Assembly: GCA_963823675.1 (NCBI GenBank)
Contig: CAWGMT010000007.1
Coordinates: 682,001-746,000 of the forward strand
Direction: 5' to 3'
Length of the DNA stretch: 64,000 nucleotides
Origin: CAWGMT01 sp963823675
Lineage (GTDB): Bacteria; Planctomycetota; Planctomycetia; Isosphaerales; Isosphaeraceae
Shown here: positions 1-8,718 of the stretch, piece after piece
How the letters are laid out: each line of letters opens with the position of its first letter
Position numbering within the stretch: the stretch's first letter is position 1
Made by a program: the position numbers and the translations under genes
Notes under the pieces: generated by a model
Database searches by the model: none
Told to the model about the DNA's origin: nothing
The model's input: only the letters and a program-made list of their open reading frames with translations

Positions 1-967
1 CCGGAACCCGGACGCCGCCTTCGTAGAGCGAGCCCTTGCCCGCGCGGAAACGGCCGTTGGACGCCGGCGGCTTCTCGCCCAGGCCCACGCCGCCACTCTT
101 CTTGCGGTCTTCGGCGGAGCGGGCCCCCGTGGCGAATAATGCGTTGGTCACTCCGCCATTGTCGCTGGCGAACAGAATGATCGTGTTGTCGCGCAGCCCT
201 TTCTTCTCGAGCGCGGCGACAATGCGTCCAACCTGGTCGTCGAGCGCCGTGATCATGCCGGCGTAGATCCGGCGTTTCTCGTCGGGGATCGAGGAATACC
301 GGTCGCTGTACTCCTTCGGCGCCTGATAGGGTGCGTGCGGCGCCAGCGAGGCGAAGTAGAGGAAGAACGGCTTCGCCGGGTCCTGGGCTTCGATCAGCTT
401 GACCGCTTCATTGCCGATCAGGGTCGTGAAGTATTCGTCTTCCTTGAGAAACTCGCCGTTGCGCTGCCAGTCGATCAGGCCGCCGCGCTCCTTCGTGAAA
501 TAATCGACCTCGCCGACCAGGTTGCCGTAGAAGTAGTCAAAGCCGCGGTTTTGCGGCCAGTATTTCCGGTCGGCATGCCCCAGATGCCACTTCCCCACCA
601 TGTAGGTCTGGTAGCCGGCCTCCTTCAGGGCCTGGGGGAGCGTGCGCTCGTCGGTCGGCAGACCGTAGCCGTGGCTCGGAAAAATCACGAGCGTTTGCAA
701 GCCGTGACGGATCGGGTACCGGCCCGTCATGAGCGCGGCGCGCGAGGGAGTGCACACGGGCATGCCATAAAACGATTCGCAGCGCACGCCGGTGGATGCC
801 AGCCGGTCGATATTCGGCGTGTTGATCTCGCTGCCGCGGTAACTCAGGTCGGCGTTGCCGAGATCGTCGGCCATGATGAAGACGATGCTCGGCTTTGTGT
901 CCGCCGCGCGGACCGTTGAAAGCGCCAGCGCGGCGAAGAAGAGTGCCGCGACGCTTCTCTTGAGCAT
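1..967 (-). CDS. Sulfatase (arylsulfatase family), partial at window edge
   Basis: Hydrolyses sulfate esters, probably of sulfated polysaccharides, after export. The gene enters from the right (ATG at 967) and runs off the left edge, leaving about 322 N-terminal residues. It begins with a signal peptide (MLKRSVAALFFAALALSTV), followed by the metal-binding 'VFIMADDLG', the formylglycine signature CTPSR (complement of 740-754), GKWHLGH and 'ASDNGG', all in the order seen in family S1 sulfatases. No frame break is visible. Activity would need Cys-to-formylglycine maturation by an enzyme not encoded here. A second, truncated sulfatase lies at 38790-39998. The substrate cannot be told from sequence. 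Confidence 0.93.
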   Translation of the reverse strand, partial: MLKRSVAALFFAALALSTVRAADTKPSIVFIMADDLGNADLSYRGSEINTPNIDRLASTGVRCESFYGMPVCTPSRAALMTGRYPIRHGLQTLVIFPSHGYGLPTDERTLPQALKEAGYQTYMVGKWHLGHADRKYWPQNRGFDYFYGNLVGEVDYFTKERGGLIDWQRNGEFLKEDEYFTTLIGNEAVKLIEAQDPAKPFFLYFASLAPHAPYQAPKEYSDRYSSIPDEKRRIYAGMITALDDQVGRIVAALEKKGLRDNTIILFASDNGGVTNALFATGARSAEDRKKSGGVGLGEKPPASNGRFRAGKGSLYEGGVRVP

Positions 968-1045
968 GGTGTGACTCGTGTGAGTGAAGGCTGAGGCTGT
1001 GGCTAGATTCTTCGTCGCAAACATTCCCGCACGATGCGCATCCGG

Positions 1046-1122
1046 GGATCGCCGGACGGAGCCGGCTCCTACAAGAGCACGTGCTGCTGCGCTGCTGTAG
1101 GAGGAGGCTCTGTCCCCCGATC
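1046..1122. repeat. Palindromic dispersed repeat, family D, in a 311-nt gene-free gap
   Basis: Two arms, GATCGCCGGACGGAGCCGGC (from 1047) and a diverged complementary arm ending CTGTCCCCCGATC (to 1122), flank a loop of about 23 nt. The same element occurs inverted at 50877-50958, so it is a dispersed, REP-like sequence. The rest of 968-1278 holds nothing I recognise. It separates the sulfatase start from the decayed gene at 1279. Confidence 0.6.
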
Positions 1123-1278
1123 TGTTGGTTGCGGCTACGCCGCGTTGGGTGTTGCCCGGATTGGCTTTCATCGATGACTGACGATACCCCATGCAGTCAC
1201 GATGATCAATAAGCCATCAAGGCGGCGGATCATCGCCCCAATTCGGTCCAACACCTCGCCGACCGCACGGGCCCGAAC

Positions 1279-1694
1279 TCATCCAACGCTTTCGAAATCC
1301 GAAAGGTTCGTCAGACCTCCCAGATCCGCCATTCCGGCGTCGCTCAGGGGCGAATTGCCGACATAGAGGCGTTCGAGTCCGGAAAGACGCTCGACGCGTA
1401 CGGCATCTGCATCAGTTTCTGGCGGCAGCGAGACACACACGACGTGACCGAAAAAATCGACTGCAAGAGCATCCACGAGCCAATGTGGCGCCCAAGGCTT
1501 TCCGACCGGCACCAGTTTCTCGTGGACTCGCTCCCAGTCAATAGTTCATCGCTTACGTTTTTCGGCCCGCTGGCAAAGTCCCCAAACCGCGATTGAAGCC
1601 GCAAAAGCCACCCCGCTGAAAACTGCTATCGGGCATGGTCCGATTGGGACCGGGCCAAAAACAGTGTACGAACCTGGAACTGGGGCACGTGCAT
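1279..1694 (-). pseudogene. Relic of a leucine-rich-repeat protein gene
   Basis: Three reading-frame pieces on the minus strand line up as one gene. ATG at 1694 opens 'MHVPQFQVRTLFLARS', like the N-terminus of planctomycete membrane proteins. A second frame carries a hydrophobic stretch, 'VFSGVAFAASIAVWGLC', ending at a TGA at 1546-1548. After that stop the same frame continues 'KPWAPHWLVDALAVDFFG' and one LRR-like unit, 'LERLYVGNSPLSDAGMADL', ending at 1279. Whole family members carry many LRR units, so the gene is both frame-broken and 3' truncated. Assignment rests on my recall of the family pattern; chance is possible for the N-terminal piece. Confidence 0.35.
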
Positions 1695-1730
1695 CGCCAA
1701 TGCCTCGACTCGGAAAGGTTGACGGACCGA

Positions 1731-2006
1731 TTACGGCCCATCGGTTACATCGCGGGTGGGCTCGGTCTGCTTGCTCCTGGTCACTCGCCGCAACCCAGTA
1801 CTGACGACCAGAGTCACGACGCCGCAGAGCATGCCGGACAGCGCCATACCTACAAAAGCCGCAGACAGTGGCGGTGCGGCGATGCTCCCCCAACCTCGCT
1901 CGATCAGAGCCCTCTCCACTGGGACGGTCAGAGGATACCAGCCCTCGGGCACCCAGGTCCCGGGCGTCAAGCGTAGCAGGTCGTGCGTGGTGTAATAGTC
2001 CGCCAT
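1731..2006 (-). CDS. Small membrane protein of unknown function
   Basis: Predicted 91-residue protein starting 'MADYYTTHDLLRLTPGTW'. A single hydrophobic segment, 'FVGMALSGMLCGVVTLVVS', lies in the second half and is followed by a basic, polar tail, giving a likely one-pass membrane protein. A GTG at 2051 would extend it by 15 residues; the ATG at 2006 was chosen because the extension has no clear character. It is divergent from the di-haem protein gene at 2170. No known domain is recognised. Confidence 0.5.
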   Translation of the reverse strand: MADYYTTHDLLRLTPGTWVPEGWYPLTVPVERALIERGWGSIAAPPLSAAFVGMALSGMLCGVVTLVVSTGLRRVTRSKQTEPTRDVTDGP

Positions 2007-2169
2007 TTCGCTTCCGGATTTCCCTTTGAGCTTGAGTGACGCGCGGAGCACCGAGTGTCAAGTGTCGAGTGTCGACATTAATCGGGAAGCAATGGACGGA
2101 CGAAGGGAGAGTGATTAGAGTCAAACCGGCAGGAATCCGATCACGCAGAGCCACTCGAGGGGGTGTGCC

Positions 2170-3462
2170 ATGCCAACGCGCAAGTCGACACCGACGTGTT
2201 CCGTCCATTCGCCCGTCTCGCTTTCGGCGATCGGGACCGTCGTCGCACTGGGAGTGTTTGCGGTCAGTTTCGCTTGGGCCGGGGACGATCAGCCGTCCCA
2301 CGACGTTCTGGTCAAGGGAGCCGACCTCTTCGCGAGGGAATGGCTCCCCAACGAGTCCAAGGGCCCTGGCGGCGATGGGCTCGGGCCAGTCTACAATGAG
2401 ACGTCGTGCATCGCCTGCCATCACCAGGGCGGGCCGGGCGGAGCCGGACCGACCAGTACCAACGTCGAGATCATGAGCGGCCGCGCGAGCAGCCGGCTTG
2501 CAGCAATTCCCAGCGCCGCGGTCCGGGCTGCTTCTCCGAGCTTCGTCCTCCACCGCTTCGGGGTCAATCCCATGTACAGACCGTGGCGTCTCAAGCTGCT
2601 TGGTCTCGATAAACTCGCCGACATGCCCGAATCGGTCGAAACCGAAATGGAGCAAGTTCGTCAAATGGCGGCATCGGAGTCTCTCAGTAAACGAGTCGTG
2701 CTGTCGCAGCGTAACGCACCGGCCCTGTTCGGTGCGGGCCTGATCGACGCAGTCGCCAACGACGTGCTGCTGGCCGCGGAAAAGCGGACTTTCTCCGAGT
2801 TCCCCGAGATCCGGGGCCGGGCCAATCGCCTGAAGGATGGCCGGATCGGCCGATTCGGGTGGAAAGCGGAGACGCCAGACCTGCGCGAATTCGTCCTCAC
2901 AGCGTGCGCCAACGAGCTCGGACTGGAGGTCCCGGGGCGTCACCAGGCGGCCTCTCCGATGGAAAGCGAGCCGAGGACGACGGGCCTGGATCTGACGCAG
3001 CAAGAATGCGACGCACTCGTGGCCTATGTCCGGCATTTGCCAGCGCCGACTGCAAGAAAACCGGTCGGATCGCGGCAATCAAAGGAGATCGCGGAGGGTC
3101 GGTCTCTCTTCGAGTCCGCCGGCTGTGCGACCTGTCATCAACCTCGACTCGGCCATATCGACGCCATCTACAGCGACCTGCTCATGCACGATATGGGCGC
3201 GGCCCTGAGCGGCTCGGGCAGCTATCGCGGTGGCAGCGGATTGAAGAGCCACGAGTGGCGGACGCCGCCGCTCTGGGGGTTCCGCGACTCGGCGCCCTAC
3301 TTACACGACGGCCGCGCCGCCACCCTGGAACAAGCGGTGGCGTTCCACGGCGGCGAGGCATCAAGCTCGGCCAAGCGGTTCTTCAAGCTGCTGACCGCCG
3401 AGCAACTTCGGGTCCAGGCGTTCCTCAGATCGCTGGCACCGCTGGGCGTGGCCGCTCGCTGA
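2170..3462 (+). CDS. Di-haem oxidoreductase / thiol oxidoreductase-like cytochrome (DUF1111)
   Basis: 430-residue exported c-type cytochrome of the di-haem oxidoreductase (DHOR, DUF1111) family, related to bacterial cytochrome c peroxidases; electron transfer in the periplasm is likely, the substrate unknown. Residues 18-37 form a signal segment. Two haem motifs are seen, C80-IA-C83-H84 and C319-AT-C322-H323, with the family motifs 'RNAPALFGAGLIDAV', 'GRFGWKA' and 'EWRTPPLWGFRDS'. The length fits a compact member. ATG at 2170 follows a purine-rich stretch. It stands alone; the next gene converges from the opposite strand. Confidence 0.88.
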   Translation: MPTRKSTPTCSVHSPVSLSAIGTVVALGVFAVSFAWAGDDQPSHDVLVKGADLFAREWLPNESKGPGGDGLGPVYNETSCIACHHQGGPGGAGPTSTNVEIMSGRASSRLAAIPSAAVRAASPSFVLHRFGVNPMYRPWRLKLLGLDKLADMPESVETEMEQVRQMAASESLSKRVVLSQRNAPALFGAGLIDAVANDVLLAAEKRTFSEFPEIRGRANRLKDGRIGRFGWKAETPDLREFVLTACANELGLEVPGRHQAASPMESEPRTTGLDLTQQECDALVAYVRHLPAPTARKPVGSRQSKEIAEGRSLFESAGCATCHQPRLGHIDAIYSDLLMHDMGAALSGSGSYRGGSGLKSHEWRTPPLWGFRDSAPYLHDGRAATLEQAVAFHGGEASSSAKRFFKLLTAEQLRVQAFLRSLAPLGVAAR

Positions 3463-3529
3463 GACGGCCTGGCAGCAAATCTTGAGCCAGCCATTGATCG
3501 AACACGGTTCTTTCTGACGAGCGATCGAG

Positions 3530-4111
3530 TCACATTCCCTCGGGGTTGCCGCTGCGCAAGACAACGTTGAACGTGCCAGACTCCGTGGCGTCAACCTTGC
3601 CTTTCGCGACAACCTCGTCGCCCCTCTGCGCCGACACGGTCCAGTGCCCCGGCCAAAGCCCGACGAGGTTGACCTGGTCGCAGCTTGAATCGAGCGAGAA
3701 GGCACGGCGCACCGAGGCGCCCGGGGGACCGTCCGCCACCACGTTGTCCGGCGGAGGCGTGGGTCGCAGGAAGTGGATCGCAACGTTGACCGTCGCGCCG
3801 GCCGCTAGAGTGCGTTCCCCGACGTTGACCACGCCGGCGGGCACCGCAATGTCGTCGACCCGGCAGAAGCCGATTTTCGGGTCGTTGATGAACAGCGAAT
3901 AGGTTCCCCGCGAGAGGTAGCGGACGCAGAAGTGGCCTACGTCGTCACAGCGTGTCCGCCGCACATGAGTACGGCTTCCCTTCATCACGGCGGTCACCTC
4001 CGCCGGCCGCTCGAGCACAGACCAATCTGAGCCCTTCGGGCGAGTGATCTTGCCCGTGATACAGCCCGCGCCGAGCGCGACGCGCGTCTCAGCGCGAGCT
4101 CCGGGGAGCAC
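3530..4111 (-). CDS. Hypothetical protein with carboxypeptidase-regulatory-like fold
   Basis: 193 residues from a GTG at 4111 preceded by GGGAG. The sequence, with 'GCITGKITRPKG', 'GTYSLFIND', 'VAVPAGV.NVGE' and 'GLWPGHWTVSAQRG', has the alternating short beta strands and turn residues of carboxypeptidase regulatory-like (Ig-like) modules common in planctomycete exported proteins. There is no convincing signal peptide. The frame is open upstream of the GTG to a TGA about 50 nt away, so the N-terminus may be lost or frame-shifted. Function unknown. Confidence 0.5.
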   Translation of the reverse strand: MLPGARAETRVALGAGCITGKITRPKGSDWSVLERPAEVTAVMKGSRTHVRRTRCDDVGHFCVRYLSRGTYSLFINDPKIGFCRVDDIAVPAGVVNVGERTLAAGATVNVAIHFLRPTPPPDNVVADGPPGASVRRAFSLDSSCDQVNLVGLWPGHWTVSAQRGDEVVAKGKVDATESGTFNVVLRSGNPEGM

Positions 4112-4259
4112 CGCGATCTCCCGGTCGAATAACGGCCCGCCGCCATCTTGTTGTTCCGCAATTCACTTCCGCGCATGGTCCCGCGCCTGAATGTCCGCGC
4201 CAACGATGCTCCAGCCTTCAGGGCTCGGTCGGTTGCTAAATCCTCCTTGACACAAACGA

Positions 4260-4469
4260 TTGCCGTGTGTCCAATCCGGATGTATCCTGGCAGCTTGGCG
4301 GCAGTGCTCTGCGCGCTGGCCGTATCGGTCTTTTTTCGATTCCGGTGACCGAGATGAGCCACCGCACTTCCACGTCGGGCGCGACGATGGCGAGGCGGAT
4401 TTCTGGGTCGATCCGGTCCCGGGCGCTTTCTCTGGCCGAGCCGTCTTCGCTTGCGCCCGACCACGCTGA
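4260..4469 (+). CDS. DUF4160-like small protein, probably degenerate
   Basis: The central stretch 'FFDSGDRDEPPHFHVGRDDG' followed by 'EADFWVDPV' closely matches the core of DUF4160 proteins (pattern F-x-S-x-D-R-D-E-P-P-H-x-H-V ... A-x-F-W-x-D-P-V). These small proteins are often paired with DUF2442 proteins in toxin-antitoxin-like loci. The N-terminus lacks the usual 'PTVLR.GPYRFFF' and the C-terminal helix is not recognisable, and no DUF2442 gene is adjacent. It is likely a relic, or a gene with indel errors at both ends. Confidence 0.45.
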   Translation: MPCVQSGCILAAWRQCSARWPYRSFFDSGDRDEPPHFHVGRDDGEADFWVDPVPGAFSGRAVFACARPR

Positions 4470-4534
4470 GCCCGAACAGCCTCCAAACCACTTGCCTTCA
4501 CCCGGAACCATCCCAATTCATTGTGAGCCGCACC

Positions 4535-6043
4535 ATGAAACCAGCAACACGCAGGGACTTTCTGATCAGCTCGATGACCGGCAGCCTGGCTCTGGGAATG
4601 CCCCGGATCATGATTGGGGCCGAAGGATCTACCCGATTCACGAGCCCGAACGAAACGATCCGTGTTGCGGTGGTGGGACTCGGGTCAACCACCGCCGTCG
4701 GGGGCGTGGGGGGGCGCGGACATCAGCTCATTCCGCGGATTCGAGAAATCCCTGATGTGCGCATCACGACGATCTGCGACGTGGACCAGGCGCATCTCGA
4801 CCGCGAGGCCCAGGCTTTCACGAAGCGGGGAGAAAAGGTCGCGACTCACACCGACCTCCGCAGAGTCTTCGACGATCAGACGATCGACGCGGTCGTGATC
4901 GCACTGCCGAACCACTGGCATGCCCTGGCGACGATCTGGGCGGCTCAGGCGGGCAAGGACGTTTACGTCGAGAAACCGTTTTCCTACAACCTGTGGGAAG
5001 GACAGCAAATGGTGGCGGCGGCCCGAAAATATGGCCGCATGGTCCAGGTGGGCACCCAGAATCGGTCGAGCATACTCCTGCGCGGGGCGTTTGATTTCCT
5101 GCGCAGCGGCCAGGTCGGCGCGATCCGTCACGCCCACGCCCTGGTGTATCGGGCTCGTGACGGCATCGGTTCGGTGACCGCGCCCACGCCGCCGCCGGCC
5201 ACCGTTGACTACGATCTCTGGTGCGGTCCGGCTCCCAAGGCTCCGCTATTGCGCAAACAACTGCATTACGAATGGCACTGGTTCTGGGACACGGGCAATG
5301 GCGAGATTGGCAATAATGGAATCCATGTGATCGACATTTGCCGATGGGCTTTAGCACAGACTCAAATGCCTCCGCGCACCATCAGCATTGGCGGGCGGTT
5401 TGGTTTCCACGATTGTGGCGAGACCGCCAACACCCAGATCGCGCTTTTCGACTATCAACCGGCGCCGCTGGTTTGTGAAATTCGCAATCTGAGCGCGGCC
5501 AAGGGTAGTGCCTCGCTGGGGAAGTTCCGGAGCCGGAACCGCGGGGTCGTCATCGATTGCGAAGGGGGTTACTTCGCAGGCGATGCCTCCGGCGGAGCGG
5601 TATTTGACAAGGCGGGAAACAAGGTCAAGGACTTCCCGGACGACGGTAGTTCGAAGACGCTGGAAACCACTCATCTGGCCAACTTCATGGCCGCGGTTCG
5701 GAGTCGGAAAACCAGTGATCTGCCGGCCGAGGCGCTGGAAGGGCACCTTTCCGCGGGTTGCTGCCACATGGCGAACATCTCGCATCGGCTCGGGAAAGAG
5801 TCGCCGCCCGAATCGATTCGCGCGGCAATCGAGGGGAACCATGAGTTGACCGACGCATTCGATCGCTGTCGCGAGTATCTGCGCGAGAACCACATTGATC
5901 TCGGCGCTACCGATGCCACCCGCGGGCCTTGGGTCAGCTTCGACTCCAGGGAGCAGCGATTCGTCCAGGACTTCGCCAGCGAGGCCAATCATCTGTCCCG
6001 CCGTCATTACCGCGAGCCGTTTGTGGTGCCCGAGATCGGTTGA
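4535..6043 (+). CDS. Gfo/Idh/MocA family oxidoreductase with Tat signal
   Basis: NAD(P)-dependent sugar or inositol dehydrogenase-like enzyme, 502 residues. It opens with a Tat-type leader (MKPATRRDFLISS), so it is probably exported folded with its cofactor. The Rossmann region shows 'VVGLGSTTAVGG' (a longer glycine loop than usual), 'ALPNHWHALATIWAAQAGKD' and the catalytic 'VEKPFSYN' (EKP motif). An upstream in-frame ATG at 4451 was rejected because it would bury the RR motif behind 28 unrelated residues. Substrate unknown; sugar catabolism fits the neighbouring Gfo/Idh-ThuA pair. Confidence 0.9.
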   Translation: MKPATRRDFLISSMTGSLALGMPRIMIGAEGSTRFTSPNETIRVAVVGLGSTTAVGGVGGRGHQLIPRIREIPDVRITTICDVDQAHLDREAQAFTKRGEKVATHTDLRRVFDDQTIDAVVIALPNHWHALATIWAAQAGKDVYVEKPFSYNLWEGQQMVAAARKYGRMVQVGTQNRSSILLRGAFDFLRSGQVGAIRHAHALVYRARDGIGSVTAPTPPPATVDYDLWCGPAPKAPLLRKQLHYEWHWFWDTGNGEIGNNGIHVIDICRWALAQTQMPPRTISIGGRFGFHDCGETANTQIALFDYQPAPLVCEIRNLSAAKGSASLGKFRSRNRGVVIDCEGGYFAGDASGGAVFDKAGNKVKDFPDDGSSKTLETTHLANFMAAVRSRKTSDLPAEALEGHLSAGCCHMANISHRLGKESPPESIRAAIEGNHELTDAFDRCREYLRENHIDLGATDATRGPWVSFDSREQRFVQDFASEANHLSRRHYREPFVVPEIG

Positions 6044-6315
6044 CGATCAGAGCCCATGTGCAAAGCGGAGACAAACGTCGTGATGCAGTAGCCGCCTGCG
6101 AATGTTACTCGCAGGTCGTATGTCAGCGGTTCGATCACGATCTGCTCAACTGCTTTCTGATGAAGTACGTCCAGACACGCGGAAACCACATCCAATTCCG
6201 GACGGCCCGCACGTTCAGCCGAGCCGAGGATTCTCAGCTTGGCGTCCTCCCCGGAATGGACCTGGTCGTTCGGGTCGAACTCGGGAAGGAGGGGAGTGCT
6301 CTTTACAATCTCCAC
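6007..6315 (-). CDS. Hypothetical small protein overlapping the 3' end of the oxidoreductase gene
   Basis: GTG at 6315 opens 102 codons that overlap the corrected end of the upstream oxidoreductase gene by 13 nt. The stretch 'DLRVTFAGGYCITTFVSALH' has a beta-rich, protein-like look, and without it about 260 nt would be empty. Its stop lies 37 nt inside the 3' end of the convergent gene at 4535-6043. No family recognised; it could be a chance frame. Confidence 0.35.
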   Translation of the reverse strand: MEIVKSTPLLPEFDPNDQVHSGEDAKLRILGSAERAGRPELDVVSACLDVLHQKAVEQIVIEPLTYDLRVTFAGGYCITTFVSALHMGSDRQPISGTTNGSR

Positions 6316-7680
6316 CCCTGGCGATAGTCGGTATGGATATATCGGCTCAAGTCGGGAGCGTTTTTGACGCTGAGGTTTTCGCTATCCCACTCGAGCCGCC
6401 GCCCCGGCGCGGAGCGCGAGCACGCCCAGAAGCGCGATCTCGGTCAGCGGGCCCGCGTAGTCGAAGTTGGAGACCGGTCGTGGGCCTCCCTTGCATGCCG
6501 CGACCCACTCCTCGTAATGGCCTGGCGAGCGCTCCATGGATTTGGGAACCTTGGCCGCCTCGTCGTGAAGCTCTCTTGGTAAGAGCTGGGGCATGCCGCC
6601 GTGCGAGCTGTGGTACATTTTTCCCGTGCTGCCGACGTAAAGCACGCCGTTATCCGGCAGGCGCTGGTCCAGCGGCAATTCCACGGGGGCGGGCGGCATG
6701 AGGCCGCCCTCGTACCAGGTCATGCGCACGGGCGGCAAGTCGCCCCGCGCGGGGAATTCGTAATAGATGATCGCGGCGATCGGATAGGTTTCGTCGTTGG
6801 GCCGCTCGCCATCGAGAAACGAGCCGTCGAGCGTCGTGCGCGCTTCGACGACGCTCGGCGGCCCCAATTTGAGAGCCCAAACGGGATGGTCGATGATGTG
6901 GCAGCCCATGTCGCCCATCGCGCCGGTGCCAAAATCGTACCACCCGCGCCAACTGACCGGGGCATACGCCGGACTGTAAGGCCGCTCGCGGACCGGGCCT
7001 AGCCAGAGGTTCCAGTCGAGCGTCGATGGAACGGCAGGCGTCTCACTGGGCCGGCCGACGCCCTGCTTCCACAGCCGGCCGGCGCGATCGGACCAGACGT
7101 GCACTTCGCGAACCGGGCCGATGATCCCGGCGCCGATCCATTCGTTGGTCAGACGCGCGCCTTCGGTGGCATGGCCCTGATTGCCCATCTGCGTGGGCAC
7201 GCCGGCCTTGCGCGCGGCCTTGGTCAGCTCGCGGCATTCGTAGAGCGTGTGCGTCAGCGGCTTCTGGCAGTAAACCGGCTTGCCCGCCCGGATCGCGGCC
7301 ATGGAGGCAATGGCATGAATATGGTCGGGCGTCCCGACGGTCACGGCATCGATCCGGTTGGCTTCCCGATCGAGCATCACGCGGAAGTCTTTGTACCGAC
7401 GCGCCTGGGGAAAGGCCCGGAACGACCCGGCGGTGCGCTCGTCGTCGACGTCGCAGAGCGCGACGATGTTGGCACCCAGGCGGCTCACGGTCGCAATGTC
7501 TCCGCCGCCCATTCCGCCGGCACCAATTCCCGCGACGTTGATCCGTTCGCTCGGCGCGATGTATCCCGCGCCACCGAGCACGCAGCGCGGCACAATCGCA
7601 AAGCCGAGAGCAAGCCCCGAGCTCGCCGTCAGAAACGATCGTCGCGTACCCCCTGCGCTCGCGTTCTCAACCTGGCTCAT
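6303..7680 (-). CDS. Gfo/Idh/MocA family oxidoreductase with Tat signal (frame change near the C-terminus)
   Basis: NAD(P)-dependent oxidoreductase of about 458 residues. ATG at 7680 follows AAGGAG at ideal spacing and opens a Tat leader ('TRRSFLTASSGLALGFA'). Seen motifs: 'VAGIGAGGMGGGDI', 'VGTPDHIHAIASMAAIRAG', and 'VYCQKPLTHTLYE', in which the catalytic lysine is kept. One frame closes at 6382 after 'LLGVLALRAGAAARVG', but shifting one base within the G/C run at 6395-6406 continues 'RLEWDSENLSVKNAPDLS' to 'YRQGWRL' and a TAA at 6303-6305, exactly the expected family C-terminus. A single-base indel is therefore inferred. It lies 28 nt behind the ThuA gene, in the same operon. Confidence 0.88.
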
Positions 7681-7708
7681 CGCGATTGCTCCTTTTTGTT
7701 TTGGCCGA

Positions 7709-8488
7709 TTACTTGCTCGCGAGCTTCCGTCCGGCGGCCACCCAGTCGGCACCCTGGATAATCAGCTTGGCGAGGTTGGGATTGCGAAGCGGGTCGTCCT
7801 TGTCGGGCCCGAAGTCGCGATGGCCGAGATTGGTGTGGAAGACCCGGCCGCTGCCGAAGGTGCGGGTCCAGGCGACCGGCCAGTCGGTGCCCTGGTATTC
7901 GATGGTGGCCAGCGGCTGGACGTCGGGCATCATCTGCATCTGGTAGTAGAGCTCGTCCCTCAAGGGAAAGTCCTTGAGTCCCTGGGTGATGGGGCTCTGG
8001 GTGTTGACGATCTTGACCGTGTAGGATCCCTTCTTGGTTTTACCGTCGGGGAGGCCGACGTGCGAGAAGACGCCACCCAGCATTTCTTTCCAGGCCGGCA
8101 GCCAGTCCTTGGCGGCGTTATCGGCGCCATGGATCGAGATATATCCGTGACCCGACCGGACGAAATCGAAAATCGCCTGCTGCTGCTCCTCGCTGAAGTT
8201 GAACTCCGGGTCGCGGCGATCGGCCATGACGATGAGCAGGTCGTACTTGCGGATGCTGGGCGTTTCGAGGATGGCCGCATCCTCGCCGATCGTGACCTCG
8301 AACCGGCCGGTGTTCTCCAGCGTGCCGGAGAGGTACAATGCTTGGTCACGGTAACCGTGATGCTGGCGCTTGCCGCCCGAAAGCAGGAAAACCTTGGCGC
8401 CCTGGGGCGCGTATTTCTGAGCGAGGGCTGGCGGCACCATGCAGCACGACAAGCAGAAACTCAAAGCGGCGATTCGCGATCGGCTCAT
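7709..8488 (-). CDS. ThuA domain-containing protein, exported
   Basis: 259-residue protein of the ThuA (trehalose utilisation) family, a class I glutamine-amidotransferase-like fold found in sugar catabolic operons. ATG at 8488 has AGGAGC upstream; the next 25 residues are a signal peptide ('MSRSRIAALSFCLSCCMVPP'). Family features: 'VFLLSGGKRQHHGYRDQ', 'YDLLIVMADRRDPEF', 'GYISIHGADNAAKDW', and 'PVAWTRTFGSGRVFHTNLGH'. It is followed at 28 nt by the Gfo/Idh/MocA gene, a pairing widespread in planctomycetes and in keeping with sequential steps on a sugar derivative. Confidence 0.9.
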   Translation of the reverse strand: MSRSRIAALSFCLSCCMVPPALAQKYAPQGAKVFLLSGGKRQHHGYRDQALYLSGTLENTGRFEVTIGEDAAILETPSIRKYDLLIVMADRRDPEFNFSEEQQQAIFDFVRSGHGYISIHGADNAAKDWLPAWKEMLGGVFSHVGLPDGKTKKGSYTVKIVNTQSPITQGLKDFPLRDELYYQMQMMPDVQPLATIEYQGTDWPVAWTRTFGSGRVFHTNLGHRDFGPDKDDPLRNPNLAKLIIQGADWVAAGRKLASK

Positions 8489-8578
8489 GGGTCTTGCTCC
8501 TGCCTGGCGGAACCGAGCGGGTGGGATCGGTCCGGAGTCGGTGATCGGGTCGGGTATCGAGGCTGGAAAAACTGTCAA

Positions 8579-8634
8579 AGTCATCACGCTCCGCGTGATG
8601 GTTCGGTGCTCGTCACGCGGAGCGTGACGACTAC
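8579..8634. repeat. Palindromic dispersed repeat, family A (two inverted copies)
   Basis: Contains CATCACGCTCCGCGTGATG (8582-8600) and its near-inverse CGTCACGCGGAGCGTGACG (8611-8629), able to fold as a large hairpin. It lies between divergent genes. Other family A copies are at 12253-12308, 17991-18134, 27080-27103 and 46098-46127. Confidence 0.75.
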
Positions 8635-8718
8635 ATTCGTTGTCGTAGCGTAGCCCGGCCGGAGGCTGGTCGCAAGTCTCGGCCCGGCGAGCGCTGTAAT
8701 CATGGGAGTTAGAGAGCG

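Noticed and set aside
1546..3078. 510-codon minus-strand open frame opposite the di-haem oxidoreductase gene
   Set aside because: No domain of its own; both CxxCH motifs and family features are on the plus strand.
8550..8578. TTGACA on the minus strand (complement of 8573-8578) as promoter of the ThuA operon
   Set aside because: No acceptable -10 at 16-18 nt; the hexamer also borders a repeat.
7358..8653. 431-codon plus-strand open frame opposite ThuA and the oxidoreductase start
   Set aside because: Antisense shadow with no motif or start signal.
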